A stretch of 64,000 nucleotides of DNA from Thauera sp. JM12B12 (lineage in GTDB: Bacteria; Pseudomonadota; Gammaproteobacteria; Burkholderiales; Rhodocyclaceae). This document shows positions 1-8,981 of the stretch, in pieces. The notes beneath the pieces were generated by a model. The model worked only from the letters and a program-made list of their open reading frames with translations, made no database searches and was not told the DNA's origin. Every line of letters starts with the position of its first letter. The stretch's first letter is position 1. The position numbers and the translations under genes were made by a program. The stretch covers positions 3,968,001-4,032,000 of the forward strand of contig NZ_CP154859.1 in NCBI RefSeq assembly GCF_039614725.1. The letters are read 5' to 3'.

Positions 1-55
1 CCGCCTCGGGGCTCACGCGCTTGACGGAGAGTTCTTGAAAACGAGGTGCTGACAT
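1..55 (-). CDS. paaE: Phenylacetyl-CoA epoxidase reductase subunit PaaE (5' end only)
   Basis: Only the first 18 codons are present; the gene runs off the left edge. The translation begins MSAPRFQELSVKRVSPEA, which matches the usual PaaE start, and it lies 19 bases downstream of paaD. PaaE is the FAD and 2Fe-2S reductase that passes electrons from NADPH to the di-iron PaaA subunit. The reductase domains are outside the window, so the call rests on the N-terminus and on the conserved paaABCDE order. Confidence 0.8.
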   Translation of the reverse strand, partial: MSAPRFQELSVKRVSPEA

Positions 56-74
56 GTCGTTTTGGCTCCGGCCC

Positions 75-569
75 TCAGAAGGGCTTGAAGTAATCGAAGG
101 GTTCCTGGCAGTCGAGGCAGCGGTACAGCGCCTTGCAGGCCGTGGAACCGAACTGGGAGGTGACGACGGTATGCGTGGAGCCGCACTTGGGACAGGCGAC
201 CGGCTCCGCGCTGCGTCGCACGAACTTCACCACGCTGACGTCCTTGGGCGTGGCGTGCGGCGGCGCGATGCCGTACTGGCGCAGCTTCTCCTTCGCCTCC
301 TCGCTCATCCAGTCGGTGGTCCAGGCCGGCGCGAGCTGGGTGATCACCCGCGCCGCGATGCCGGCCTGCTCCAGCGTGGCGCGCACGTCGTCCTCGATCT
401 GGCCCATGGCCGGGCAGCCGCTGTAGGTCGGCGTGATGACGACCTCGATGCCGTCCGCGGTCTCGCGCACGTCGCGCAGGATGCCCAGCTCGCGCAGGGT
501 CACCACCGGGATCTCGGGGTCGGTCAGCGGCTCCAGCGTCGCCCAGACCTTGTCGACGGTGCTGCTCAT
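75..569 (-). CDS. paaD: PaaD, maturation factor of phenylacetyl-CoA epoxidase
   Basis: The 164-residue protein starts MSSTVDKVWATLEPLTDPEIP and has the MIP18/DUF59 fold over roughly residues 5-90, with the family TPTYSGCPAM segment. A C-terminal zinc-ribbon-like part carries CPKC and CLDC pairs plus a further Cys. PaaD is needed for an active epoxidase, probably through Fe-S or metal assembly, and is not a catalytic subunit. An in-frame start further upstream would run about 195 bases into paaC, so the ATG ending at 569 is chosen. It lies between paaC and paaE in the usual order. Confidence 0.93.
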   Translation of the reverse strand: MSSTVDKVWATLEPLTDPEIPVVTLRELGILRDVRETADGIEVVITPTYSGCPAMGQIEDDVRATLEQAGIAARVITQLAPAWTTDWMSEEAKEKLRQYGIAPPHATPKDVSVVKFVRRSAEPVACPKCGSTHTVVTSQFGSTACKALYRCLDCQEPFDYFKPF

Positions 570-580
570 GGCGTCCGCCC

Positions 581-1363
581 TTACCAGGTCGCGTTGGGAT
601 GCGCGCGGGCCAGCACCTGCATCTCGCCGAGCAGATAACCCAGGTGCTCGGAATGCAGGCCGACCTTGCCCTCGGTGACGTAGCCGTGGAAGTTCGGCCG
701 CGTCAGCGTCGCCTCTTCCAGCGCCTCGTTCACGATCTCGTCCCACTGCGGGCGCAGCGCCCACACGTCGATGCCCACCCCGGCCGCCACCGCGGCGCCT
801 TCGGCCGGGCTGGTGGTCCAGAACTCCTCGGTGTAGGGCATCAGGTGGTTCACCGCCGCCTGCACGCGGGCGTGCGACTCCTCGGTGCCGTCGCCCAGGC
901 GCACCAGCCAGTCACGCGAGTGGTGCAGGTGGTAGCTGGCTTCCTTGAGCGACTTGGAGGCGATCGCCGCCAGGCTCTCGTCCTTCGAGTGCTGCAGCTT
1001 GTCCCACACCAGCACCATCAGCGTGGCGTAGAGGAAGTTGCGCACGATGGTCGTCGCGTAGTCGCGGTCTGCCGCGGCGTAGCCGACCAGCGGGCCGTGA
1101 TGCGGGAGCTCGAGCAGGGTGTAGTTGCGGAACTCGTGCGCATCGCGGAAGTAGGCGAGCTTGTCCTCGGTTGCGTCGCCGCCCATCAGCTCGGCCGCGC
1201 GCTGGTACAGCAGGCGGGCCTGGCCGATGAGGTCGAGGCTGACGTTGGCCAGCGCCAGATCCTCTTCGAGGATGGGGCCGTGGCCGCACCATTCGGCGTT
1301 GCGCTGACCGAGCACGACGGCGTTGTCGGCCAGGTGCAGCAGGTAGTCGATCGGCGTGCTCAT
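581..1363 (-). CDS. paaC: Phenylacetyl-CoA 1,2-epoxidase structural subunit PaaC
   Basis: This 260-residue ferritin-like helical protein starts [21 protein letters not shown], and the NAEWCGHGPILEEDLALAN segment is typical of PaaC. PaaC pairs with PaaA in the epoxidase core and helps hold substrate but does not carry the catalytic di-iron site. Its start codon shares a base with the paaB stop (TAATG), so translation is probably coupled. Length matches the family (about 250). Confidence 0.95.
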   Translation of the reverse strand: MSTPIDYLLHLADNAVVLGQRNAEWCGHGPILEEDLALANVSLDLIGQARLLYQRAAELMGGDATEDKLAYFRDAHEFRNYTLLELPHHGPLVGYAAADRDYATTIVRNFLYATLMVLVWDKLQHSKDESLAAIASKSLKEASYHLHHSRDWLVRLGDGTEESHARVQAAVNHLMPYTEEFWTTSPAEGAAVAAGVGIDVWALRPQWDEIVNEALEEATLTRPNFHGYVTEGKVGLHSEHLGYLLGEMQVLARAHPNATW

Positions 1364-1662
1364 TACATGTGCCCCACTTCTTCCGGGATTTCGTAGAAGG
1401 TCGGATGGCGGTAGATCTTGTCGGCCGCGGGATCGAACAGCTCACCCTTGTCATCCGGATTGCTGGCGGTGATCGCCGACGACGGCACCACCCAGATGCT
1501 CACGCCTTCCTGGCGGCGGGTGTAGACGTCGCGCGCCATGTGCAGCGCCTGCGCCGCGTCGGCGGCGTGCAGGCTGCCACAGTGCTTGTGCTCGAGGCCT
1601 TGCTTGCTGCGGACGAAAACTTCCCAGAGGGGCCAATCCTTCAGTGCGGGTGCGGTGCTCAT
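1363..1662 (-). CDS. paaB: Phenylacetyl-CoA 1,2-epoxidase subunit PaaB
   Basis: The 99-residue protein begins [20 protein letters not shown] and contains the PaaB signature [15 protein letters not shown] and a C-terminal [11 protein letters not shown] segment. PaaB is the small bridging subunit of the PaaABCE complex. Its ATG overlaps the paaA stop in an ATGA junction, so the two are translationally coupled. Length is close to that of the E. coli protein (about 95). Confidence 0.96.
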   Translation of the reverse strand: MSTAPALKDWPLWEVFVRSKQGLEHKHCGSLHAADAAQALHMARDVYTRRQEGVSIWVVPSSAITASNPDDKGELFDPAADKIYRHPTFYEIPEEVGHM

Positions 1663-2663
1663 GCTGCCTCCTTGATTGCGCGTTCTTTTTGCTTGCGAGC
1701 GTAAGCCAGGGCTGCGTCACGCACCCACTGACCATCCTTGTGCGCCTTGACGCGGGTCGCCAGGCGTTCCTTGTTGCACGGGCCGTTGCCCTCGACGGTG
1801 TTCCAGAACTCCGCCCAGTCGATCTGCCCGTAGTCGTAGTGGCCACGCGCCTCGTTCCACTTCAGGTCGGGGTCGGGCAGCGTCACGCCCAGCACCTTCG
1901 CCTGCGGCACGGTGGCGTCGATGAACTTCTGGCGCAGGTCGTCGTTGCTGATGCGCTTGATGCCCCAGCGCATGCCCTGCGCACTGTGCGGGCTGTCGGC
2001 ATCCGGCGGCCCGAACATGGCCAGGCACTTCCACCAGTAGCGGTTCACCGCGTCCTGCACCATCGCACGCTGCTCGTCGGTGCCCTTCATCATCACCAGC
2101 AGGGCCTCGTAGCCCTGGCGCTGGTGGAAGGACTCCTCCTTGCACACGCGGATCATGGCGCGCGCATAGGGGCCGTAGGAGCAGCGGCAGAGCGGGATCT
2201 GGTTCATGATCGCGGCGCCGTCGACCAGCCAGCCGATCACGCCCACGTCGGCCCAGTTGAGCGTCGGGTAGTTGAAGATGGAGCTGTACTTGGCCTTGCC
2301 CGAATGCAGGCCCTCGAGCATCTCGTCGCGGCCGGTACCCAGGGTCTCGGCAGCCGAATACAGGTAGAGGCCGTGGCCGCCCTCGTCCTGCACCTTGGCG
2401 ATCAGGATCGCCTTGCGCTTGAGGCTGGGGGCGCGGCTGATCCAGTTGCCTTCGGGCAGCATGCCGACGATCTCGCTGTGGGCGTGCTGGCTGATCTGGC
2501 GCACCAGGGTCTTGCGGTACGCCTCCGGCATCCAGTCCTGTGGCTCGATGCGGCCGTCGGCGTCGATGCGGGCCTCGAACGCGGCTTCCTGCTCGCTCTG
2601 CGTCGCGACGACGGCGAGCTTCTTGCCGGACTCGTCCGGAATGTCCATTGCCTGCGTGTACAT
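1659..2663 (-). CDS. paaA: Phenylacetyl-CoA 1,2-epoxidase catalytic subunit PaaA
   Basis: PaaA is the di-iron oxygenase subunit that epoxidises phenylacetyl-CoA at ring carbons 1 and 2. The 334-residue protein shows two metal-binding ExxH motifs, DEGGH near residues 93-97 and EESFH near 176-180. The ATG ending at 2663 ([15 protein letters not shown]) is preceded by a strong AGGAGG ribosome site, which rules out the longer in-frame start 60 bases upstream. A 116-base gap separates it from the hydratase gene; nothing clear was seen there, though an internal promoter is possible. Confidence 0.97.
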   Translation of the reverse strand: MYTQAMDIPDESGKKLAVVATQSEQEAAFEARIDADGRIEPQDWMPEAYRKTLVRQISQHAHSEIVGMLPEGNWISRAPSLKRKAILIAKVQDEGGHGLYLYSAAETLGTGRDEMLEGLHSGKAKYSSIFNYPTLNWADVGVIGWLVDGAAIMNQIPLCRCSYGPYARAMIRVCKEESFHQRQGYEALLVMMKGTDEQRAMVQDAVNRYWWKCLAMFGPPDADSPHSAQGMRWGIKRISNDDLRQKFIDATVPQAKVLGVTLPDPDLKWNEARGHYDYGQIDWAEFWNTVEGNGPCNKERLATRVKAHKDGQWVRDAALAYARKQKERAIKEAA

Positions 2664-2779
2664 GTGTTTCCTCCTAGCAAACACCGCTCCGGGGGATACC
2701 GGAACGGAACGCGGGGCGCGCACGGCTGTGACCCCGCCCTCTCCTCAAAGGTCCGCCGCGCGCGGGGCGCGACGGGTGT

Positions 2780-3565
2780 TCATGCCATCCATGCCGGCGG
2801 GCGCTTCTCGAAGAAGGCCGCGAAGCCCTCGCGCGCCTCGGCGGTCGCGCGTTGGCGGGCGATGCGGATGGCGGTTTCCTCGCTGACCGCGTCGTCGATC
2901 GGGCGCCCGGCAAGGGCCGCGATCAGCTGCTTGGCGGCGAGCTGGGCCTGCGGGCCGCAGGCGAGCAGCGCCTGCACCAGGCGATCGACGGCGGCGTCGA
3001 GCTCGGCCACCGGCACGACCTCGTTGACCAGCCCGATCGCCCTCGCCTCGGTGGCGCCGAAGCGCTCGGCGCTCTGGAAGTAGCGCAGCGCATGGCGCGG
3101 GCCGATGGCGCGCAGCACGTAGGGGCTGATCACCGCCGGAATGATCCCGAACTTGACCTCGGAGGTCGCGAAGCTGGCGTCGTCCGCCGCGATCGCCATG
3201 TCGCAGGCCGCGGTGAGCCCGGTCCCGCCGCCGAGCGCGGCACCCTGCACGCGGGCGATGGTCGGCTTCGACAGCCCGGACAGGGCGCGCAGCATGGCGG
3301 CGAACTTGCGCGAGTCGGCGAGGTTCTCGGCCTCGGTGCTGTCCGAGGCGCGGCGCATCCAGTTGAGGTCGGCGCCGGCCGAGAAGTGCTTGCCGCGACC
3401 GGCCAGCACCACCACGCGCACGCTGGCGTCGGCGTCGAGCGCGGCGCAGGCGGCGGCCAGTTCGGCGATGAGCTGCTCGTTGAAGGCGTTGAACACCTCC
3501 GGGCGGTCCATCCAGATCGTCGCAACCGCGCCGCGGCGTTCGATGGCGAGGGTTTCGTAGGTCAT
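2780..3565 (-). CDS. Enoyl-CoA hydratase/isomerase family protein (PaaF role likely)
   Basis: This is a 260-residue crotonase-fold protein with HFSAGADLNWMRR near residues 60-72 (CoA and oxyanion region) and SEVKFGIIPAVISPYV further on. The position that carries the first catalytic Glu in classical hydratases reads GGGTGL, without a Glu; the second Glu (in SEVKF) is kept. This pattern resembles methylglutaconyl-CoA hydratase-like (LiuC) members more than E. coli PaaF. Its place between the thiolase and paaA suggests that it hydrates 2,3-dehydroadipyl-CoA, but that is inferred from context only. Confidence 0.8.
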   Translation of the reverse strand: MTYETLAIERRGAVATIWMDRPEVFNAFNEQLIAELAAACAALDADASVRVVVLAGRGKHFSAGADLNWMRRASDSTEAENLADSRKFAAMLRALSGLSKPTIARVQGAALGGGTGLTAACDMAIAADDASFATSEVKFGIIPAVISPYVLRAIGPRHALRYFQSAERFGATEARAIGLVNEVVPVAELDAAVDRLVQALLACGPQAQLAAKQLIAALAGRPIDDAVSEETAIRIARQRATAEAREGFAAFFEKRPPAWMA

Positions 3566-3581
3566 GGCCCTGTCCCGTGCC

Positions 3582-4787
3582 TCAGACGCGCTCGATGATC
3601 ATCGCGATGCCCTGGCCGACGCCGATGCACATCGTGCACAGGGCGTAGCGGCCGTTGCGACGCTGCAGCTCGTAGGCGGCGGTGGTGACCAGGCGCGCGC
3701 CGCTCATGCCGAGCGGGTGGCCCATGGCGATCGCACCGCCGTTCGGGTTCACGCGCGCCTCGTCGTCGGCCAGGCCGAGATCGCGGACCACGGCGAGCGC
3801 CTGCGCGGCGAAGGCTTCGTTGAGCTCGATGACGTCCATCTGCTCGAGGGTCAGGCCGGCCTTGGCCAGCACCTTGCGCACCGCGGGCGCCGGGCCGAAG
3901 CCCATGATCCGCGGCGGCACGCCGGCGGTGGCCATGGCGACGACGCGGGCGCGCGGCGTCAGGCCGTGCTTTGCGGCAGCGGCCTCGGAGGCCAGCACCA
4001 GCGCGCAGGCGCCGTCATTGACGCCCGAGGCGTTGCCGGCGGTGACGCTGAGCTCGGGGCCATTGACGCCCTTGAGCTTGGCCAGCATCTCGAGCGTGGT
4101 CTCGGGGCGCGGATGCTCGTCGGTGTCGAACACGATCGGCTCGCCCTTCTTGCGCGGGATCTCCACCGGCACCAGCTCGTCCTTGAAGCGCCCGGCGGTG
4201 TTCGCCGCGGCCCAGCGCTGCTGCGAGCGCAGCGCGAAGGCGTCCTGGTCGGCGCGCGAGATGTTGAACTCGGCGGCGACGTTGTCCGCGGTCTGCGGCA
4301 TCGAGTGCGTCTCGTAGAGCTTCTTCATCAGCGGGTTGATGAAGCGCCAGCCGATGGTGGTGTCGTAGATCGCGGCCTGGCGCGAGAAGGCGGACTCGGC
4401 CTTGCCCATCACGAAGGGCGCGCGCGACATGCTCTCGACGCCGCCGGCGATCATCAGCTCGGTCTCGCCCGACTTGATCGAGCGCGCGGCCAGGCCGACC
4501 GCATCCATGCCGGAGCCGCACAGGCGGTTCACCGTGGTGCCGGGCACCTCGATCGGCAGCCCGGCGAGCAGGCCGGACATGCGCGCGACGTTACGGTTGT
4601 CTTCGCCGGCCTGGTTGGCGCAGCCGTAGATGATGTCTTCGACCGCGGCCCAGTCGACCTGGGGGTTGCGCGCCATCAGGGCCTTGAGCGGCACGGCGCC
4701 GAGGTCGTCGGCGCGCACCGCCGCCAGGGTGCCGCCGTAGCGGCCGATCGGGGTGCGGATGGCGTCGCAGATGAAGGCTTGAGTCAT
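3582..4787 (-). CDS. paaJ: 3-oxoadipyl-CoA/3-oxo-5,6-dehydrosuberyl-CoA thiolase
   Basis: The 401-residue type II thiolase has the active-site Cys in NRLCGSGMDAV (near residue 90), the His in GGAIAMGHPLGMSGAR and the second Cys in CIGVGQG. Length and the GWRFINPLMKKLYETHSMPQTA stretch match the PaaJ/PcaF group. It would cleave 3-oxo-5,6-dehydrosuberyl-CoA and 3-oxoadipyl-CoA, giving acetyl-CoA and succinyl-CoA. A GAGGAG ribosome site precedes the ATG. It could also serve the beta-ketoadipate pathway (PcaF), but the operon favours PaaJ. Confidence 0.92.
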   Translation of the reverse strand: MTQAFICDAIRTPIGRYGGTLAAVRADDLGAVPLKALMARNPQVDWAAVEDIIYGCANQAGEDNRNVARMSGLLAGLPIEVPGTTVNRLCGSGMDAVGLAARSIKSGETELMIAGGVESMSRAPFVMGKAESAFSRQAAIYDTTIGWRFINPLMKKLYETHSMPQTADNVAAEFNISRADQDAFALRSQQRWAAANTAGRFKDELVPVEIPRKKGEPIVFDTDEHPRPETTLEMLAKLKGVNGPELSVTAGNASGVNDGACALVLASEAAAAKHGLTPRARVVAMATAGVPPRIMGFGPAPAVRKVLAKAGLTLEQMDVIELNEAFAAQALAVVRDLGLADDEARVNPNGGAIAMGHPLGMSGARLVTTAAYELQRRNGRYALCTMCIGVGQGIAMIIERV

Positions 4788-4797
4788 CGCCGGCTCC

Positions 4798-6123
4798 TCA
4801 GAGTTGCTTCGGGCGCTGGTCGATGACGCGGCGGGCCTTGCCGGTCAGCGTGCGCGGGATCGCTTCGAACTCCATCACGTTCACCTTGGTGGAGATGCCG
4901 ATGATGGTCTTGATGTGGTGCTGCAGCTCGCGGGCGATATTCTCGGTCTCGGTGCGGCTGAGCTTGCCGGAGAGCTCGCGCTGGACCTCGACACGGATCT
5001 CGACGTTGTCGAGGTGGCCGTCGCGGGTGAGCACGATCTGGTAGTTACCCGACAGGCGCTTGTCGCGCATGATCTGCTCCTCGATCTGGGTCGGGAACAC
5101 GTTCACGCCACGCACGATCAGCATGTCGTCCGAGCGCCCGGTGATCTTGCCGATGCGGCGGAACGAACGCGCGGTCGGCGGCAGCAGGCGGGTGAGGTCG
5201 CGGGTGCGGTAGCGGATGACCGGGAAAGCTTCCTTGGTCAGCGAGGTGAACACGAGCTCGCCTTCCTCGCCGTCGGGCAGCACCTCGCCGGTGTCGGGGT
5301 CGATGATCTCGGGGTAGAAGTGGTCTTCCCAGATCACCGGGCCGTCCTTGGTCTCGATGCACTCGCTGGCCACGCCCGGGCCCATGACTTCGGTGAGGCC
5401 GTAGATGTCGATGGCGTCGATGCCGAGCTTGCGCTCGATCTCGGCGCGCATGCCTTCACCCCAGGGCTCGGCGCCGAAGATGCCGACCTTGAGCGAGATC
5501 TCCTCGGGCTTGATGCCCAGGCGCTCGAACTCCTCGGCGATCACCAGCGAGTAGGACGGCGTGACCATGATCGCGTCGGGGCGGAAGTCCATGATCTGCT
5601 GCACCTGCTTCTCGGTCTGGCCACCGGACATCGGCACCGCGGTGCAGCCGGCGCGCTCGATGCCGTAGTGGGCGCCGAGGCCGCCGGTGAACATGCCGTA
5701 GCCGTAGGCGTTGTGCACCATGTCGCCGGCGCGCACGCCGGCGGCGCGCAGCGAGCGGGCGACGACGTTGGCCCAGTTGTCGAGGTCGTTCCTGGTGTAG
5801 CCGACCACCACCGACTTGCCGGTGGTGCCGCTCGAGGCGTGCAGGCGCAGTACCTGGCTGCGCGGCACGGCGAACAGGCCGAAGGGGTAGTTGTCGCGCA
5901 GGTCCGTCTTCGTCATGAAGGGGAACTTGGCGAGGTCCTGCAGCGACTTCAGGTCATCAGGATGAACACCCTTCTCCTCGCAGCGCTTGCGGTAGGGCGC
6001 GACGTTGTCGTAGGTGTGGCGCACCGACCACTGCAGGCGCTGCAGCTGCAGCGCCGAGATCTCGTCGCGGCTGGCGGTCTCGATCGGCTCGAGGTCACCG
6101 GGCTGGGGGGTCTTCACGGTCAT
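4798..6123 (-). CDS. paaK: Phenylacetate-CoA ligase
   Basis: PaaK activates phenylacetate with ATP and CoA, the entry step of the pathway. The 441-residue adenylate-forming enzyme has the P-loop-like HASSGTTGKSVVVGYT near residues 95-110, the YGLTEVMGPGVA segment, and a C-terminal domain with FEAIPRTLTGKARRV carrying the catalytic Lys. Length matches the family (about 437). It sits between paaI and the thiolase with short gaps (10 and 37 bases). A GGAG ribosome site lies before the ATG. Confidence 0.97.
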   Translation of the reverse strand: MTVKTPQPGDLEPIETASRDEISALQLQRLQWSVRHTYDNVAPYRKRCEEKGVHPDDLKSLQDLAKFPFMTKTDLRDNYPFGLFAVPRSQVLRLHASSGTTGKSVVVGYTRNDLDNWANVVARSLRAAGVRAGDMVHNAYGYGMFTGGLGAHYGIERAGCTAVPMSGGQTEKQVQQIMDFRPDAIMVTPSYSLVIAEEFERLGIKPEEISLKVGIFGAEPWGEGMRAEIERKLGIDAIDIYGLTEVMGPGVASECIETKDGPVIWEDHFYPEIIDPDTGEVLPDGEEGELVFTSLTKEAFPVIRYRTRDLTRLLPPTARSFRRIGKITGRSDDMLIVRGVNVFPTQIEEQIMRDKRLSGNYQIVLTRDGHLDNVEIRVEVQRELSGKLSRTETENIARELQHHIKTIIGISTKVNVMEFEAIPRTLTGKARRVIDQRPKQL

Positions 6124-6160
6124 GGTGTGATCGTCTCCTCTCTGTTTTCGGTTTGGCCGC

Positions 6161-6628
6161 TCAGGCCTGTTCTGCGTCGAGTCCGGCGATCACCTCGCCG
6201 GCAATGCGGTAGCTCTTGCCGCGGAAGAGCGCGACGGGCTTGCCGGCGCTGTCGCGCACGGTGATGTCATAGACGCCGGTGCGGCCCGACAGCGAGCGCT
6301 CGACTGCCTCGGCGGTGAGCGTGTCGCCCTCCTTGCCGGGGGCGACGAAGTCGATGTTGCAGCCCGAGGCCACGGTGTTGCGGTTGTAGGCGTTGCAGGC
6401 GTAGGCGAAGGCGGTGTCGGCAAGGCTGAAGATCAGCCCGCCGTGGCAGATGTGGTGGCCATTCACCATGTCGCCGCGCACCTTCATGCTGAGCGTGGCG
6501 GTGCCGGGGCCGACGGCCTCGATGCGGATGCCGAGCGCCTGGGCGGCGCGGTCGCGCGACCACATCGCCGCGGCGACGGCTTCTGCCAGCGCCTGCGGGT
6601 CGGTGGGGAGGGTCCGGGTGTCAGTCAT
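6161..6628 (-). CDS. paaI: PaaI hotdog-fold acyl-CoA thioesterase
   Basis: The 155-residue single hotdog-domain protein has the PaaI motif HGGLIFSLADTAFAYACN, in which the Asp and the HGG loop form the active site. PaaI hydrolyses hydroxyphenylacetyl-CoAs and other stalled CoA esters to free CoA. The start MTDTRTLPTDP at 6628 has a purine-rich ribosome site (GAAAGAAGA) and overlaps the paaH stop by 8 bases. A start six codons upstream is possible but lies deeper in paaH. Confidence 0.94.
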   Translation of the reverse strand: MTDTRTLPTDPQALAEAVAAAMWSRDRAAQALGIRIEAVGPGTATLSMKVRGDMVNGHHICHGGLIFSLADTAFAYACNAYNRNTVASGCNIDFVAPGKEGDTLTAEAVERSLSGRTGVYDITVRDSAGKPVALFRGKSYRIAGEVIAGLDAEQA

Positions 6629-8180
6629 GGATCTTCTTTCCGGCAAAGACGCGCTGCTGGATCAGCGGCGAGACGCGGTAGCGGTCCTCGCCGTAGAAGC
6701 GCGCGAGGTTGGCGAGCACGGTGCAGATCGTCGGCAGGCCGACCTTGTCGGCCCACTCCAGCGGGCCGCGCGGATAGTTCACGCCGAGCTTCATCGCCGC
6801 GTCGGCGGCGGCGGCATCGCATACGCCCTGGTTGACCGCGTCGGCGGCCTCGTTGGCGAGCATCGCCACCGTGCGCATCACCGCCAGGCCCGGCGTGTCG
6901 CCGAGGCGGCAGACCTCGAAGCCGGCGGCCTGCAGCAGGCCGATCGCGGCGCCCACGGCGGGGGCGAAGGCGTTGATCGCGGCACCGACCGCGATGCGGG
7001 TCGCGGTGGCGTAATCGAGCGCGAGATCGATCAGCACCACGTTCTCGATGCCCATCTCGGCGGCACGCTGGGTGGCGGTGCGGCCGTCGGTGACGAAGAG
7101 CACCGCGCCCCCCACCTCGGCGATGCGGCCGTCGCCGGCCTCGCCCCAGGAGTGCGGGATGTTTCGCTCGAAGAGGCGGTCGGCGAGCGCGTGCACGGCT
7201 GCCGAATGGCCGTGCAGCACGACCGCGTCGGGCGCCTGCTGCGCCACCGCGACCTGCGGCGCGGGGCGCTCGGCGCCTTCGCGGTAGTCGTAGAAGCCGC
7301 GGCCGTTCTTGCGCCCGAGGAAACCGGCATCCACCAGCTCCTGCTGGATCAGCGAGGGGGTGAAGCGCGGATCGTTGTAGAAGGCGTTCCACACCGAGCG
7401 CGTGACGGCGAAGTTCACGTCATGGCCGATCATGTCCATGAGCTCGAACGGCCCCATGCGGAAGCCGCCGGCGTCGCGCATGATCGCGTCGAGTGTGGCG
7501 CAGTCGCCACCGCCTTCGTTGAGGACGCGCAGCGCCTCGGCGTAGTACGGGCGGGCGACGCGGTTCACGATGAAGCCCGGCGTCGAGCGCGCATGCACCG
7601 GCGTCTTGCCCCAGGCCGCAGCGGTGGCGAACAGGGTGTCGGCCACGGCGCGCTCGGTGGCGAGACCGGAGACGATCTCGACCAGCTTCATCAGCGGCGC
7701 CGGGTTGAAGAAGTGCAGGCCGGCCAGGCGCTCGGGGCGCTGCAGCGCGGCGCCGATCGAAGTGACCGAGATCGACGAGGTGTTGGTGCCGAAGATGCAG
7801 TCGGCACCGACGATGTCCTCGAGCTCGCGGTACAGCTTCTGCTTCGCTTCGAGGTTCTCGACGATGGCTTCGACCACCAGCGCGGCCTCGGCGAGGTCGC
7901 CGAGCTGCTCGACGGCGACCAGGCGCGCGCCGGCGGACTGGGCGGCCTCGGCACTCATCTTGCCCTTGTCGGCGAGCTTGGCGAACTGGGCGCGGATGCC
8001 GTCGATCGCCTTGGCGGCGGCGCCGGGGCGGTTGTCGAGCAGCTTGACCACATGGCCGGCGGCAGCCGCCACCTGGGCGATGCCGGCACCCATGGCGCCG
8101 GTGCCGACCACGGCGACGACCGCCGAGAGGGCCAAGGGCTGCGCTGCGGCCTTGGAGGCTTGGATGTCGGTCACACTCAT
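6621..8180 (-). CDS. paaH: 3-hydroxyadipyl-CoA dehydrogenase PaaH
   Basis: The 519-residue NAD-dependent 3-hydroxyacyl-CoA dehydrogenase has the Rossmann motif VGTGAMGAGIAQVA near residues 26-39 and HFFNPAPLMKLVEIVSG around the catalytic His. Two C-terminal 3HCDH helical domains follow, the second beginning around residue 400 (long PaaH form). It oxidises 3-hydroxyadipyl-CoA to 3-oxoadipyl-CoA. Its ATG overlaps the paaG stop (ATGA), so the genes are coupled. Confidence 0.96.
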   Translation of the reverse strand: MSVTDIQASKAAAQPLALSAVVAVVGTGAMGAGIAQVAAAAGHVVKLLDNRPGAAAKAIDGIRAQFAKLADKGKMSAEAAQSAGARLVAVEQLGDLAEAALVVEAIVENLEAKQKLYRELEDIVGADCIFGTNTSSISVTSIGAALQRPERLAGLHFFNPAPLMKLVEIVSGLATERAVADTLFATAAAWGKTPVHARSTPGFIVNRVARPYYAEALRVLNEGGGDCATLDAIMRDAGGFRMGPFELMDMIGHDVNFAVTRSVWNAFYNDPRFTPSLIQQELVDAGFLGRKNGRGFYDYREGAERPAPQVAVAQQAPDAVVLHGHSAAVHALADRLFERNIPHSWGEAGDGRIAEVGGAVLFVTDGRTATQRAAEMGIENVVLIDLALDYATATRIAVGAAINAFAPAVGAAIGLLQAAGFEVCRLGDTPGLAVMRTVAMLANEAADAVNQGVCDAAAADAAMKLGVNYPRGPLEWADKVGLPTICTVLANLARFYGEDRYRVSPLIQQRVFAGKKIHD

Positions 8181-8971
8181 TCCCCGGTGAACTTCGGTGC
8201 GCGCTTTTCCATGAAGGCGGCGACGCCCTCGGCGTAATCCGGGCTCCAGCCCAGCTCGCGCATGAAGCCGCCCTCGAAGGAGAGCTGCTGCTCGAGCGTG
8301 TGGCCCGGTGCGGCGTGCATCGCCTGGCGGGTGCGCACCAGCGCCTTGGTCGGCATCGCGGCGAGCTGCACGGCCATCGCGTCGACCTTGGCAGCGAACT
8401 CGGCATCGTCGTAGGCGGCCCAGATCAGGCCCCAGTCGGCGGCCTTCTCGGCGGGCAGCTTGTCGGCGAGCAGCGCCAGGCCCATGGCGCGCGCCATGCC
8501 GACGCGCTGGGGCAGGAACCAGGTGCCGCCGGTGTCGGGCACCAGGCCGATCTTGCTGAAGGCCTGCAGGAAGGAGGCGGACTTCGCTGCCACCACCAGG
8601 TCGCAGGCCAGCGCCACGCTGGCGCCGGCGCCCGCGGCGATGCCATTGACCGCGGCGATGGTGGGCACGCGCAGGTTCTGCAGGCGCAGCACCAGCGGCT
8701 TGTAGTTCTTTTCGACGACGTTGCCGATGTCGGGCATCTTGCCGCCCACCGCAGCCATGTCGGGGTCTGCGAGATCCTGGCCGGCGCAGAAGGCGCGCCC
8801 GGCGCCGGTGAGCACCAGCACGCGCGCGCTGTTGTCGGCCTGGACGCGGTCGAGTGCGTCACGCAGCTCGGCGTGCATCTCGCCGGTGAAGCTGTTGAGC
8901 TTGTCGGGGCGGTTCAGCGTCAGACGGGCGACGCCCGCCTCCAGGGAAAACAGGATGTTCTTGTATTCCAC
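8177..8971 (-). CDS. paaG: 1,2-epoxyphenylacetyl-CoA isomerase PaaG
   Basis: PaaG is a crotonase-fold isomerase that converts the ring epoxide to oxepin-CoA; in E. coli it also shifts double bonds later in the pathway. The GTG at 8971 (VEYKNILFSLEAGVARLTLNR) has a clear GAGGAG ribosome site and gives 264 residues, close to E. coli PaaG (262). An ATG at 9010 would overlap paaN by 29 bases and is less likely. Features seen are AFCAGQDLADPD, GIAAGAGASVALACDL and LVPDTGGTWFLP, all typical of PaaG. Confidence 0.95.
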   Translation of the reverse strand: MEYKNILFSLEAGVARLTLNRPDKLNSFTGEMHAELRDALDRVQADNSARVLVLTGAGRAFCAGQDLADPDMAAVGGKMPDIGNVVEKNYKPLVLRLQNLRVPTIAAVNGIAAGAGASVALACDLVVAAKSASFLQAFSKIGLVPDTGGTWFLPQRVGMARAMGLALLADKLPAEKAADWGLIWAAYDDAEFAAKVDAMAVQLAAMPTKALVRTRQAMHAAPGHTLEQQLSFEGGFMRELGWSPDYAEGVAAFMEKRAPKFTGE

Positions 8972-8981
8972 GAGCGGCTCC

